Positions 44,009-53,267 are shown, counted from the stretch's first letter. The stretch: DNA of 64,000 nucleotides from an uncultured Bacteroidia bacterium (GCA_902761655.1 CACWLD010000005.1:1-64000), one strand, 5' to 3'. The notes: generated by a model not told the origin, from the sequence alone. Program-made: numbers and translations.

Positions 44009-46353
44009 TTCAGATAAGCTTTAAGAATCTTATCCAATGAATCCAAATCCTGTACCAAAACCTGCCTTGGCTTGGAACCATCCGGCGGACCCACTATTCC
44101 AGCGGCCTCCAGCTGGTCCATAATCTTGCCCGCGCGGGAGTATCCCAGACTCATCTTGCGCTGCAGGTCAGATGTGGAGCCCTTCTGGGAAAGCACCACC
44201 ATACGGGCTGCCTCCTCAAAGCGCTCGTCAATGTCGTGCATATCAATCATTCCGCCTCCTTCCGCGCTTTCTGACACGTCAGGAAGGTAATACGGAACGT
44301 TGTAGGACTTCTTGTAGCCCTGCTGGTCTCCTATGAAGGTGGTTATGGATAGTATCTCCTTTCCGGACACATATCCGCACTGTACGCGCTCTATGTCCGC
44401 TCCGGAATAATACAGCATATCTCCGTTTCCTATGAGCTTCTCCGCTCCCGGGGTGTCCAGGATGGTACCGGAGTCAACCCTTGATGTAACCCTGAAGGCT
44501 ATCCTGGTAGGGAAATTGGCCTTGATCACACCGGAAATGACATCAACAGAAGGACGCTGGGTGGCCAGGATTACGTGGATGCCGGCGGCGCGGCCCTTCT
44601 GGGCCAGGCGCACGATGGCGGTCTGGATGTTCCTGGCGGAATTCTTGGCCTCCTGGGAACCGCCCACGGTCATTGTGAGGTCCGCATACTCGTCAATGAC
44701 AACTACTATATACGGCATATACCTGTGTCCCTTTGTGGGCAGCAGGTGGCGGTCCTTGTATTTCTCGTTATAGAGCTTGACGTTGTTTACGTACGCCTTG
44801 CTCATAAGCTCGTAACGGGCGTCCATCTCAACGCAGAGGGACTTGAGCACTTTCTCCGAATCCTTGGGGCGCTTGACAATGGCGTTGGCCTCTTCTTCCT
44901 CGTCGCTGTTGGCGGGGAGCACGGCCAGGTAATGCTTCAGCAACTGGCCGTATGCGGAGAATTCCACCATCTTGGGGTCTATGAACACGAATTTGAGCTC
45001 GGACGGATGCTTGGCGAACAGCAGGGACGCCACAATCACGTTCAAGCCCACGGATTTTCCCTGGCGTGTGGCTCCCGCAACCAGGAGGTGCGGGGCTTCC
45101 GCCAGGTCGAACACCTTCACCTTCTGGGTGATGGTGTATCCGATGGCAACCGGAAGTTCCGCCTTGGAGGTGCGGTAGGACTCATCGTTCAGGAGGGCTT
45201 TGAGGGGAACTATCTCCGCCTTGTCGTTGGCCACCTCTATTCCTACGGAATCAGAGAGGGTGGTCACGCGCACGCCCCTGGCGTTCAAGGACATAGCAAT
45301 ATCTTCCTGAAGGCGCTTGATCTCCGCTATGCGCACGCCCTTGGACGGGTAGACCTTATACAGGGTGACGGTGGGACCCACCTGGGCCACCACATCGTCA
45401 ATGGAAATCTTGTAGTTGGAAAGGACAGCGCGAATCTTGTTGTTGTTGCGGTCCAGCTCGTCCTTGGGGATGGAGTGCTTGCCAAAGTCGTGGGTTTCAA
45501 GCATATCCAGCGACGGGAACTTGAAGTTGGGGAGTTCGTCCCTTATGTTTATGCGCTCCAGCTGCTGGGTGACCTGTGCGGTGACGGTATCGTCCGTGAC
45601 CACGGTGAGGCCTGCGCCCTCGTCCTCCCCGCCTTCCTGGACGGCAGGCTGGGGCTCCGGAATGGGCGCCGGTTCCGGAACACGCGGCTTTGGAGCCGGC
45701 TCCGGTTCCACCGGGCGCTCCACCGCCGCAACGCGCACCGGCTCCGGTTCAGGAACCGGCAGGGGCTCCTCCTCAAAGGAATCGCTCTTGAAGAATTTCC
45801 TGAGGATATCGGCAAACCTGGGGCTTATGAGGAACAGCCATCCGCAAAGCAGAAGAAGCACCAGCACGGCCGTAAGCGCCTTGCCTATGAGATTGTTGGA
45901 CCATCCGGTGAGGAAGGAGCCCAGCTGGCCTCCGAGGCCCGTGCCAAAGGCTCCGTCAGTGCCTATGAGGCCGGCGATGCAGGAGAATACAAGCGAACTG
46001 ACGAACGCTCCGCTGAGAACCATCAGGGTGGTCTTGAGCAGGGGCTGCTCCCACTTGTGAAGCAGCAGCCTTACGGCAAGCGCGAACAGGAGGATTAGCA
46101 GCGCCAGGCTGCCAAGGCCGAAGCACTTGCCCACCAGGAAGTCCGCGAAGCGGTATCCCAGCTTGCCGGCGGCGTTGTGAACCTTAACGCCGGTACTCAT
46201 CATTTCCGGGTTGGAAAGCAGGCTCATATCCGTCTTCCAGGTGAACAGGTAGGACACCGTGGAAAGCAGAGTGAACACGCCCAGGGCGGCGATAAGGATG
46301 CCCAGGATCCTTATGGCCCGGGCTTTCTGGTCTTCATCCCACTTCAGCTTCAT
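44005..46353 (-). CDS. ftsK: DNA translocase FtsK/SpoIIIE
   Basis: A 782-residue motor that pumps chromosome ends through the septum and activates XerCD at dif. Four membrane segments lie in residues 15-180, then a Pro/Glu-rich linker (about 195-250), the alpha/beta motor with Walker A GATRQGKSVGLN (about 430) and Walker B VVVIDEYADLTM (about 550), and a C-terminal gamma domain (about 720-782, LQRKMSLGYSRAGKIMDQLEAAGIVG) that reads DNA polarity signals. It overlaps DUF4290 upstream and lolA downstream by 4 nt each, so all three are coupled. Confidence 0.96.
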   Translation of the reverse strand: MKLKWDEDQKARAIRILGILIAALGVFTLLSTVSYLFTWKTDMSLLSNPEMMSTGVKVHNAAGKLGYRFADFLVGKCFGLGSLALLILLFALAVRLLLHKWEQPLLKTTLMVLSGAFVSSLVFSCIAGLIGTDGAFGTGLGGQLGSFLTGWSNNLIGKALTAVLVLLLLCGWLFLISPRFADILRKFFKSDSFEEEPLPVPEPEPVRVAAVERPVEPEPAPKPRVPEPAPIPEPQPAVQEGGEDEGAGLTVVTDDTVTAQVTQQLERINIRDELPNFKFPSLDMLETHDFGKHSIPKDELDRNNNKIRAVLSNYKISIDDVVAQVGPTVTLYKVYPSKGVRIAEIKRLQEDIAMSLNARGVRVTTLSDSVGIEVANDKAEIVPLKALLNDESYRTSKAELPVAIGYTITQKVKVFDLAEAPHLLVAGATRQGKSVGLNVIVASLLFAKHPSELKFVFIDPKMVEFSAYGQLLKHYLAVLPANSDEEEEANAIVKRPKDSEKVLKSLCVEMDARYELMSKAYVNNVKLYNEKYKDRHLLPTKGHRYMPYIVVVIDEYADLTMTVGGSQEAKNSARNIQTAIVRLAQKGRAAGIHVILATQRPSVDVISGVIKANFPTRIAFRVTSRVDSGTILDTPGAEKLIGNGDMLYYSGADIERVQCGYVSGKEILSITTFIGDQQGYKKSYNVPYYLPDVSESAEGGGMIDMHDIDERFEEAARMVVLSQKGSTSDLQRKMSLGYSRAGKIMDQLEAAGIVGPPDGSKPRQVLVQDLDSLDKILKAYLK

Positions 46354-47036
46354 CTGTTGTTCTTTTTGTTGTTGTTCCTGCGGGAATTCTGGCGGTTGTT
46401 CCGGTTCTTCTTCTGGACGGCCTGACCCACGTTTATACCCATTCCCGGACGGGAATAGGACATATCTGTAGCTATCTTGGAAAGGGTGAGGTCCTCAGGG
46501 ATGCGGATGCGGTAGTCCGACATCCTTTCTATATCCTTGAAGATGGTCTCGTCAGCAACGCTGTCCTTGTTCCAGATAAGGTACTGCTGGCGCATATAGA
46601 TTGCCAGGGAACGGATCATTGCGGTTTTCACTTCCCCGTCCTCTTCTCCGGCTATGAGGTCAATTATACTTTCTATGTTCCTGCCGTAATGCGTGGCCTT
46701 GATGGGCTTGTCCTTCAAAGGGATGGGCACCGGCTTTGCCTGAAGCACCTCAGGCTTGGGGGCGGGATACGGGGAGTCTATGTCCAGGTCAAGCCCGGCA
46801 ATGAGGTACAGGTGGTCCCAGAGCTTGTGCTCGTAATCTTCCTGCTGGCGGACCTGCGGGTTGAGCATTTCCATCACTTTGATGACCGCGCGGGCCTGTT
46901 CCGTACGCTTGCCTTTATCCTCGATTTCCCTAAGCATTTCTACCATACTCAGCACGTTACGACCGTATTCCGGCATCTGCAGTTTCTCTCTCTCGGTATT
47001 GTAATACAGCTTCGCGGAGTTTTCTTTCCCTTCCAT
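46350..47036 (-). CDS. DUF4290 family protein
   Basis: A 228-residue protein opening with YYNTEREKLQMPEYGRNV, the hallmark of the Bacteroidota DUF4290 family, and repeating a related phrase THYGRNIESIIDLIAG near 115, so it may have two similar helical halves. It ends in a very basic Asn/Arg/Lys tail (KKNRNNRQNSRRNNNKKNNR), suggesting contact with nucleic acid. Function unknown. First gene of the set with ftsK and lolA. Confidence 0.85.
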   Translation of the reverse strand: MEGKENSAKLYYNTEREKLQMPEYGRNVLSMVEMLREIEDKGKRTEQARAVIKVMEMLNPQVRQQEDYEHKLWDHLYLIAGLDLDIDSPYPAPKPEVLQAKPVPIPLKDKPIKATHYGRNIESIIDLIAGEEDGEVKTAMIRSLAIYMRQQYLIWNKDSVADETIFKDIERMSDYRIRIPEDLTLSKIATDMSYSRPGMGINVGQAVQKKNRNNRQNSRRNNNKKNNR

Positions 47037-47060
47037 CTTTAAGTAATCGTTTTATTCACA

Positions 47061-47068
47061 CAAATATA
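47061..47068 (-). promoter_or_regulatory. -7 element of the DUF4290-ftsK-lolA operon
   Basis: TATATTTG on the minus strand, 24 nt before the ATG at 47036. The divergent DUF362 gene has its own box 12 nt away. Confidence 0.6.
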
Positions 47069-47080
47069 GCATTTTTCACG

Positions 47081-47088
47081 TATATTTG
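47081..47088 (+). promoter_or_regulatory. -7 element of the DUF362 gene
   Basis: TATATTTG ends 4 nt before the ATG at 47093, placing the transcript start at or next to the A of ATG. Confidence 0.6.
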
Positions 47089-47092
47089 CTTT

Positions 47093-48223
47093 ATGGAAAA
47101 ATCTAAAGTTTATTTCTCGGATTTCCGCACTCCTTCAGGTGGAGACGGGCTGCCAACCAAGCTCAAGAAACTCATCAAGAAGGCCGGAATAGGCAACATT
47201 GATATGGACGGCCGCTTCGTGGCCATCAAGATGCACTTTGGAGAACTGGGCAATGTCAGTTTCCTCAGGCCCAACTTTGCAAAGGCGGTGGTTGACGTTG
47301 TAAAGGAACTTGGAGGAAAGCCTTTCCTGACAGACTGCAACACAATGTATCCCGGGTTCAGGAAAAACGCCCTGGAGCATCTGTACTGCGCCTGGGAGAA
47401 CGGCTTCACTCCCCTGAGCGCCGGATGTCCCATAATCATAGCGGACGGTCTCAAAGGCACTGACGACATAGAAGTCCCCGTCAAGGGCGGCGAATATGTC
47501 AAGAACGCCAAGATAGGCCGCGCAATAATGGATGCGGACGTATTCATATCCCTGACCCACTTCAAGGGGCACGAGCTTACAGGTTTCGGTGGAGCCATAA
47601 AGAACATTGGAATGGGCTGCGGCTCCCGCGCCGGAAAGACTGAGCAGCATAGCAGCAGCAAGCCGGAGATACACGCTGACCTTTGCCGCGGTTGCCGCCG
47701 CTGCCAGAGAGAATGCGCCAACGGAGGCCTTGAGTTCGATGCCGCCGCCCGCAAGATGACCGTGAACTATGACAACTGCGTAGGTTGCGGCCGATGCCTT
47801 GGCGCCTGCAATTTCGATGCTATAGAGTTCTGCCAGGGTAACGGGCCGGAGCTCCTCAACCGCCGTATGGCGGAATACGCCAAGGCCGTCGTGGACGGAA
47901 GGCCGCAGTTCCACGTTTCACTGATTATGGACGTTTCCCCCAACTGCGACTGCCACTCTGAGAACGACGCCCCAATCCTCCCTGACGTTGGAATGTTCGC
48001 CTCCTTTGATCCGCTGGCCCTTGACCAGGCCTGCGTGGACGCCTGCCTGGCGTGCGAGCCGCTGCCCAACAGCCAGCTCTCAGACAACCTGAACTCCGCA
48101 GGGTTCACGGACCATCACGACCACTTCCGCAATTCCCGTCCGGAAACCGAGTGGAAATCCTGCCTGGAACACGCAGAAAAGATCGGCCTTGGGAGCCGAT
48201 CCTACGAACTTATCAAGATTTAA
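47093..48223 (+). CDS. DUF362 protein with two 4Fe-4S clusters
   Basis: A 376-residue protein. Residues 1-180 and 240-330 form a DUF362 domain (HFGELGNVSFLRP, ISLTHFKGHELTGFGGAIKN), interrupted by a ferredoxin-like insert (about 195-245) with two CxxCxxCxxxC clusters, CRGCRRCQREC and CVGCGRCLGAC. No signal peptide, so it is cytoplasmic. The family is thought to have an electron-transfer or iron-sulfur role; the reaction is unknown. Single gene with a leaderless-type promoter; convergent to tdk. Confidence 0.88.
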   Translation: MEKSKVYFSDFRTPSGGDGLPTKLKKLIKKAGIGNIDMDGRFVAIKMHFGELGNVSFLRPNFAKAVVDVVKELGGKPFLTDCNTMYPGFRKNALEHLYCAWENGFTPLSAGCPIIIADGLKGTDDIEVPVKGGEYVKNAKIGRAIMDADVFISLTHFKGHELTGFGGAIKNIGMGCGSRAGKTEQHSSSKPEIHADLCRGCRRCQRECANGGLEFDAAARKMTVNYDNCVGCGRCLGACNFDAIEFCQGNGPELLNRRMAEYAKAVVDGRPQFHVSLIMDVSPNCDCHSENDAPILPDVGMFASFDPLALDQACVDACLACEPLPNSQLSDNLNSAGFTDHHDHFRNSRPETEWKSCLEHAEKIGLGSRSYELIKI

Positions 48224-48230
48224 GGGTATC

Positions 48231-48815
48231 CTACCTCCTTGATTCCTTCTCTGCTGCGAGTGCTTTGTTGAAGCAGTCGCGGCAGAGTGGTTCATAGACG
48301 TCCTTCTCGCCAAGGACCACAAGGTTCTCGTTCTTGACAAGACGGTGGGAATGGTTGGCAAGGTTGCCGCATTTCACGCAGATGGCGTGTACCTTCTGGA
48401 CCTCTTCCGCAATTGCCATAATGGCGGGCATAGGGCCGAAGGGATTGCCAAGATAGTCCATATCAAGACCGGCAACTATCACGCGTACTCCCCTGTTGGC
48501 AAGGGTCTGGACCACTTTGATCAGGGTGTCGTCAAAAAACTGGGCCTCGTCAATGCCCACTACGCGGACATCGGAGTCCATCAGGAAAATATCGGTAGCG
48601 CTGTTGATTGGGATGGATGGAATTGACTTGAGGTCGTGTGAGACAATGTTGTCCTCAGAGTAACGTACATCCACCTTGGGCTTGAATATGGCAATCTTCT
48701 GTCCGGCGAACTGGGCGCGGCGCAGGCGCCTTATCAATTCCTCCGTCTTGCCGGAAAACATTGAGCCGCAAATAACTTCTACTGAACCTGATTTTTTTAA
48801 ATTTTCTGAAAACAT
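48231..48815 (-). CDS. tdk: Thymidine kinase
   Basis: A type II thymidine kinase of 194 residues for thymidine salvage. P-loop [11 protein letters not shown] lies at 16-26, IDEAQFFD near 93, and four zinc-binding cysteines appear as CVKCG (about 147-151) and CRDCF (about 182-186). The -7 element is 25 nt upstream and directly abuts that of the divergent gene at 48863. Confidence 0.96.
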   Translation of the reverse strand: MFSENLKKSGSVEVICGSMFSGKTEELIRRLRRAQFAGQKIAIFKPKVDVRYSEDNIVSHDLKSIPSIPINSATDIFLMDSDVRVVGIDEAQFFDDTLIKVVQTLANRGVRVIVAGLDMDYLGNPFGPMPAIMAIAEEVQKVHAICVKCGNLANHSHRLVKNENLVVLGEKDVYEPLCRDCFNKALAAEKESRR

Positions 48816-48840
48816 TTGTTTACTTTTGTGATAGTCTATA

Positions 48841-48848
48841 CAAAGATA
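48841..48848 (-). promoter_or_regulatory. -7 element of tdk
   Basis: TATCTTTG on the minus strand, 25 nt before the tdk ATG. One base separates it from the plus-strand -7 element at 48850. Confidence 0.6.
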
Positions 48849-48849
48849 A

Positions 48850-48857
48850 TAAATTTG
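48850..48857 (+). promoter_or_regulatory. -7 element of the 48863 gene
   Basis: TAAATTTG ends 5 nt before the ATG at 48863; a leaderless-type promoter back to back with that of tdk. Confidence 0.6.
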
Positions 48858-48862
48858 ACGTT

Positions 48863-49456
48863 ATGGAAAGGACAGCGGAGATTATTTTATCTGAAATAAA
48901 GGAGTGCCTCAAGGCCGTGTCGGAAAAGCTTTCGGAACTGGAAGCCCTGCAGGCCGTCAAGGAGGAGCCAACGCCTGAACCGGAGCCCGTACAGGAGCCG
49001 GAACCGGAACCGCTTCCGGTTGAGCCCGTAGAGCCCGTGGACCTGGACATAGACCTTCCCGCTGAGTACCAGGCACCTGCCCCGAAGCCTACTCCAAAGC
49101 AGGAGGAAACCCCCGCTCCCATCCAGGAAGAGGTCACCCCTCCGGAGGAGGAGATGCCCGTCAAGGGACCTGCCGTTCTGGACGTTGTGACACGCTCGCG
49201 CGCCTGGGAAATAGATATGCCGGGATCCCCCGTGGCCAACATCCTGAGCGCAATATCCCTCAATGACCGCCTCCTTTTCATAAACACCCTGTTCAAGAAG
49301 GATCCTGCCCTTTTCCAGGATGCAGTGAAGGATTTCAACGCAATGGACAGCCTGCAGCAGGCGCTGGATTACATTGCCGCCAACTTTGCGGACTGGAATC
49401 TGGAATCCGATACCGTATACCGTTTTATGATGGCCGTAAGGCGCAAGTTGAACTAG
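48863..49456 (+). CDS. Pro/Glu-rich hypothetical protein
   Basis: A 197-residue protein in three parts: an N-terminal helix (ILSEIKECLKAVSEKLSELE), a long disordered Pro/Glu stretch (about residues 36-100, repeats of EPEP/VEPVEP), and a folded C-terminal helical domain (about 118-197) with SLNDRLLFINTLFKKD and a final YRFMMAVRRKLN. The C-terminal domain resembles a conserved Bacteroidota family of unknown function, from memory of similar proteins. It sits 1 nt before rsmI, so the two share a transcript. Confidence 0.75.
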   Translation: MERTAEIILSEIKECLKAVSEKLSELEALQAVKEEPTPEPEPVQEPEPEPLPVEPVEPVDLDIDLPAEYQAPAPKPTPKQEETPAPIQEEVTPPEEEMPVKGPAVLDVVTRSRAWEIDMPGSPVANILSAISLNDRLLFINTLFKKDPALFQDAVKDFNAMDSLQQALDYIAANFADWNLESDTVYRFMMAVRRKLN

Positions 49457-49457
49457 T

Positions 49458-50186
49458 ATGCCGGGGAAACTGTTCATAGTGCCCACACCCGTGGGAAACC
49501 TGGGCGATATGACCTTCAGGGCAGTGGAAGTGCTCAAGGGCGCTGACCTTGTCCTGGCGGAGGACACGCGCACCAGTTCTGTCCTTCTCAAGCATTATGA
49601 CATCCACGTTCCCCTCCAGTCTCATCACAAGTTCAACGAGCACCAGACCGTGGACATCATCAAGGAAAAGATCCTTGCCGGAGCCAACGTTGCGCTGATC
49701 AGCGATGCCGGCACCCCGGGCATTTCCGATCCGGGATTCCTCCTTGCGCGCACCTGCGCGGCGGAGGGAATCACGGTGGAAACCCTTCCGGGTGCAACGG
49801 CCTGCATCCCCGCGCTGGTATCCTCCGGCCTTCCGTGCGACCGCTTCTGCTTCGAGGGTTTCCTCCCTCAGAAGAAAGGGCGCCGCACGCTGCTGGAACA
49901 GCTTTCGGAAGAGAGCCGCACAATGGTTTTCTACGAATCGCCGTACAGGCTGGTCAAGACCCTGGACCAGCTGGCGCAGTTCTTCGGCCCGGAAAGGGAA
50001 TGTTCCGTGGCCAGGGAAATTTCAAAGGTTCACGAGGAGCACGTCAGAGGCACCCTTGAGGAGGTTTCGGCGTGGTTCCACGCACACGAGCCCAAGGGTG
50101 AGATAGTCATTGTAGTTGCAGGAAAGAGCAATAAGAAACAACGAGGCCGGGAGATTGAGGAGAGAGACAATGAACTCGACATTTAA
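49458..50186 (+). CDS. rsmI: 16S rRNA (cytidine-1402-2'-O)-methyltransferase
   Basis: A 242-residue tetrapyrrole-methylase-fold enzyme that methylates C1402 in the ribosomal decoding centre with RsmH. Start MPGKLFIVPTPVGNLGDMT and AEDTRTS (about 34-40), ALISDAGTPGISDPG (about 78-92) and LPSGATACIPAL-like LPGATACIPAL are diagnostic. C-terminal part is short with a basic tail. Its last 17 nt overlap the start of the HhH gene. Confidence 0.95.
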   Translation: MPGKLFIVPTPVGNLGDMTFRAVEVLKGADLVLAEDTRTSSVLLKHYDIHVPLQSHHKFNEHQTVDIIKEKILAGANVALISDAGTPGISDPGFLLARTCAAEGITVETLPGATACIPALVSSGLPCDRFCFEGFLPQKKGRRTLLEQLSEESRTMVFYESPYRLVKTLDQLAQFFGPERECSVAREISKVHEEHVRGTLEEVSAWFHAHEPKGEIVIVVAGKSNKKQRGREIEERDNELDI

Positions 50187-50715
50187 GACCGGGGCCATCG
50201 CCCTGGCATTTCTAATCATCGGTTATCAGGTAGCGCTGTTCGTTCACAAAGCCTCGGCGGAGGCCAAGGTCCCAGCGCAGCCTCAGCAAAGGAAGGTGGA
50301 GAACTTCCCCTTCGACCCCAACACCGTCAGCCAGCAGGACCTCCAAAGGCTGGGTTTCAGCGAGAAGCAGGCGGCCAGCATAGTCAACTACCGCGCCAAG
50401 GGCGGCCGCTTCCACCGTCCTTCGGACTTTGCAAAGTCCTTTGTGGTGGCGGATTCCGTGTTCAGGCGGCTGGAGCCGTACATAAGCATCCCGCAGATTG
50501 ACATAAACGCGGCGGACTCCGCCGCATTTGACAATCTGCCGGGAATTGGCCCGTACTACGCCGCCAAGATGGTGGAATACAGGGAGCATATACAGGGATA
50601 CACCTATCCGGAGCAGCTGCTGGACATATGGAACTTTGGACAGGAGCGCCTGGACGGGCTTCTGGACCTTATTGTAATTGGGGAATACCTCCCGGAAGAG
50701 CACCTGGCTCCCTAG
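50170..50715 (+). CDS. Helix-hairpin-helix (ComEA-like) membrane protein
   Basis: A 181-residue protein with an N-terminal membrane anchor (residues 6-24) and tandem helix-hairpin-helix DNA-binding units: LGFSEKQAASIVNYRAKGGRF (about 60-80) and DINAADSAAFDNLPGIGPYY (about 115-134), the second of the ComEA type. ComEA binds incoming DNA in natural transformation; in Bacteroidota such proteins are common but their role is not proven. The ATG at 50170 is chosen over a TTG 18 codons upstream because the membrane helix begins just after it. It overlaps rsmI by 17 nt and the lipoprotein gene's end by 4 nt. Confidence 0.85.
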   Translation: MNSTFKTGAIALAFLIIGYQVALFVHKASAEAKVPAQPQQRKVENFPFDPNTVSQQDLQRLGFSEKQAASIVNYRAKGGRFHRPSDFAKSFVVADSVFRRLEPYISIPQIDINAADSAAFDNLPGIGPYYAAKMVEYREHIQGYTYPEQLLDIWNFGQERLDGLLDLIVIGEYLPEEHLAP

Positions 50716-51125
50716 TTGAACACAGGTATCACTATTGCAAGCTTGTTGGCCTGGTTCCAGAGCCATATCTTGCCGGATTCAATCTTGGCAACCTCAAAAC
50801 TGAGGTTGTTGAGTGTGCGGTTGTAGTCGTCTCCGGTCCAGGTCACTCTGCCTGTCACCTGGTCGTCCTTGCCGCCGGGAATCTTGGAAAGGGTCACTAC
50901 AAAATAGTCGGACATATTGTCCGTGCTTACGCGGAACTCCCTGCGGGCGTCGTTGTAGCCCAGCTGGCAGGTCACGGGATCGTACTCGAACGCCTTTACC
51001 TTGTTTACTGTAAGGGAAATGACGTCATTGTCCGTAAAAACCTTGTCCCAGCCGTGCCTGTTGCCGCAGCCGCTCAGGAGGAGCGCCGCCGCAACGCATA
51101 GGAATATGTTCAAGGCGTGTCTCAT
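50712..51125 (-). CDS. Small lipoprotein of unknown function
   Basis: A 137-residue lipoprotein (signal peptide with lipobox LSGC, Cys20). The mature part is beta-rich (FEYDPVTCQLGYNDARREF, VTGRVTWTGDDYNRTLNNL) and resembles a small one-domain envelope protein; family not recognised. Its ATG overlaps the stop of the M6 peptidase gene by 4 nt, so translation is coupled and a link in export or function is possible. Confidence 0.75.
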   Translation of the reverse strand: MRHALNIFLCVAAALLLSGCGNRHGWDKVFTDNDVISLTVNKVKAFEYDPVTCQLGYNDARREFRVSTDNMSDYFVVTLSKIPGGKDDQVTGRVTWTGDDYNRTLNNLSFEVAKIESGKIWLWNQANKLAIVIPVFN

Positions 51126-53224
51126 TTGTAAGAGGTCTGTTTGGTTATGATGTCCCTGGAACCGTCCTCATAGTTCACCACGGCTTTCAGGAGGCCGCCC
51201 TTGCGCATATGGTAATATCCGTCCGGACCGCACTGGATGGGGGCGCCGTCAAGTGTCCAAATCACAGATGTGGCATTGGGCACATTGTAAACCCTGAGAG
51301 GAAGCAGGGATTCTGCGGTAAAGTAGCCTGATATAGTCCTGTACGTATCGTTCAGGTAAATGTACGGCATCCCGTTGTATGCCTTGGTGGTGAATGAAGA
51401 GGAAACTGAAGAGTCCACTTCCGCATCTACATCGTATGAAAGGGAATAGGTATACTTGGTGCGCGGGAGCAGATTCTCAAAGGTAAAGGCGTATTTTCCG
51501 CTCTCGTAAGGCTCTACGGTATATGTCAAGGAGCCCTCCGGGGTATTGAGGACAAGCTGCGCCGGAGTATCCTTGAATGCGTCCAGGTCCGTATGCCAGT
51601 TCAGGATGAAGGCGTCCTGATGCACTCCCTGGGTATCCAGCACGATAGGGCCCGCAACAGTGAACGTTACGTTATTGCCGGATTTCTTGATGTTCAGGAG
51701 TGACAGGGGTGAAGCCTGGCCGTCCCGGAACCTGAAAGGCTGGAGGGACTTGGAGGAGAACTCATCAAGGTTATAATACGGATAGAATATCTCCGTTATT
51801 GTGGTTGCAAGCGGATATGCCTCCAAAAGGTCTGCGCACTGGTATGAAGGGTTGTTGTTGACCTCATTGAATATCCAGCGCTGGGAAGCGGTAAGGTTGC
51901 GGTCCTGGATCTGGGAATAACCGGCATCGTTCTGGGAGCGGTCTACGTGATAGATAAGCAGGCCGCTGCCGGACAGGCCGTCAAGCGTGCCCATATACTG
52001 GTCCCAGCCGGTTGCGGCGCGGCATTCAAACAGGAAGTACTCCCCTGGATTGTCCGTATCCATACGCAGGAAGCGTTTCTGCTCGGAGATGGGCTGAAGC
52101 ACGTAATCCCCTATCGCAAGAGTCTCCGGCTCCACTATTCCAAGCTGGTCAAGCTCTATGGCATTGAGGCAAGGCGGGGTGTTGGAATTATTGTTATAGC
52201 ATCCACCGTCCATTATGGAGGTTGTATGCCACAGGCCTTCCGCGGAGCCGCCGCTTTGCTCGTAATCAGTATCGTACATATCCTTCAGGCCCAGTTCGTG
52301 CCCGAATTCGTGGCAGAACATACCTATTCCGGTAAAGATGAGCCTGCCGGTGCTGTTGCTGACCATCATCTCCGAAGAGCAGGCGTAACTGTTGAAAGTC
52401 TTTTCCTGGGTCCTGATGGACACGTCGCTCATCCTGTGGGGCCAGATATGGTCATCGTCTGCGCCGCCGTCCCCGGGGCTGCCGCCTGCGTAGAACATAT
52501 ACAGGAAATCGTATGAGGAAAAGTCAACGTCCGGATCAAGTTCGGCAACAGCCTCCTGGACGGCTTCAGCCGGCCTCAGGTCAAGGCCGTCGTCACCGTC
52601 CTCTCCATAATATGCATATCCCTTGGATACGGTAACTATCCCTGCAACGTCAAAAGCTATCTGGTACTTGCCTTCAAGCTGATCCTGGTAATACCCCATA
52701 GCCTTGGCCATCAGGGTCTCGAAATCCGAGCGCTGTTTTGTGAAATTGAGGTCCTGGAACTGCACGGGAAGCACCAGCACCTTCTTTATGGCGTCACCGT
52801 CGTCCTCCTGGGTGTCGCCTTTTTCCTCCTGGGCCTCTTCTTCATAGCGGAGGGCGGACTTTGCGCGCATTGCCAGGCGCTGCCTGTTCTCGCGCCCCGT
52901 CCTTGTGACAAAGCTCAGAGGCACGGCGCGGCTTTCCTGGAGGACCTGCCCGGGAACTTCCTTCCCTGCAGTATACTCCGTTGCCATCAGTTTCCCGTTT
53001 GGGCCTATCACGCCGTATTTATAGAAACCGTCGGGGCCCAGCTTGAGTGTTGCGCCGTCTTCAGTGCGTATTATGTGGGAAAATTCGTCACCTATGATCC
53101 TGACCCTGAGGACAGAGCCGTCCGGCTGGGCAAGGCGCAGGATTCCCCGCTTTGCGGGGACGGCGCTCAGTGCCGTGCATATGCACAGGAGTGCAATGGC
53201 AGTCAGGACCGGTTTAAATTTCAT
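51122..53224 (-). CDS. Secreted M6-family metalloprotease
   Basis: A 700-residue exported protease of the immune-inhibitor-A (M6) type. A signal peptide (to about Ala24) precedes a propeptide-like region to about 110, then a linker rich in Glu and Asp (EEEAQEEKGDTQEDDGD), then the zinc motif HEFGHELGLKD near residue 306. C-terminal beta domains (about 490-700, with fibronectin-like features such as PRTKYTYSLSYDVD) follow. The ATG at 53224 is chosen because the signal peptide begins there. Probably acts outside the cell on proteins; no Por-type sorting tail is evident. Coupled to the small lipoprotein gene. Confidence 0.9.
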   Translation of the reverse strand: MKFKPVLTAIALLCICTALSAVPAKRGILRLAQPDGSVLRVRIIGDEFSHIIRTEDGATLKLGPDGFYKYGVIGPNGKLMATEYTAGKEVPGQVLQESRAVPLSFVTRTGRENRQRLAMRAKSALRYEEEAQEEKGDTQEDDGDAIKKVLVLPVQFQDLNFTKQRSDFETLMAKAMGYYQDQLEGKYQIAFDVAGIVTVSKGYAYYGEDGDDGLDLRPAEAVQEAVAELDPDVDFSSYDFLYMFYAGGSPGDGGADDDHIWPHRMSDVSIRTQEKTFNSYACSSEMMVSNSTGRLIFTGIGMFCHEFGHELGLKDMYDTDYEQSGGSAEGLWHTTSIMDGGCYNNNSNTPPCLNAIELDQLGIVEPETLAIGDYVLQPISEQKRFLRMDTDNPGEYFLFECRAATGWDQYMGTLDGLSGSGLLIYHVDRSQNDAGYSQIQDRNLTASQRWIFNEVNNNPSYQCADLLEAYPLATTITEIFYPYYNLDEFSSKSLQPFRFRDGQASPLSLLNIKKSGNNVTFTVAGPIVLDTQGVHQDAFILNWHTDLDAFKDTPAQLVLNTPEGSLTYTVEPYESGKYAFTFENLLPRTKYTYSLSYDVDAEVDSSVSSSFTTKAYNGMPYIYLNDTYRTISGYFTAESLLPLRVYNVPNATSVIWTLDGAPIQCGPDGYYHMRKGGLLKAVVNYEDGSRDIITKQTSYK

Positions 53225-53267
53225 ATTACACGTTTGTTTTGATATACGAAAATAGCAATAATCGTAC

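Noticed and set aside
44575..46098. A 507-codon open frame on the plus strand opposite ftsK
   Set aside because: It runs fully antisense to a clear FtsK with complete motifs; composition is a mirror of the codon bias and the product resembles nothing.
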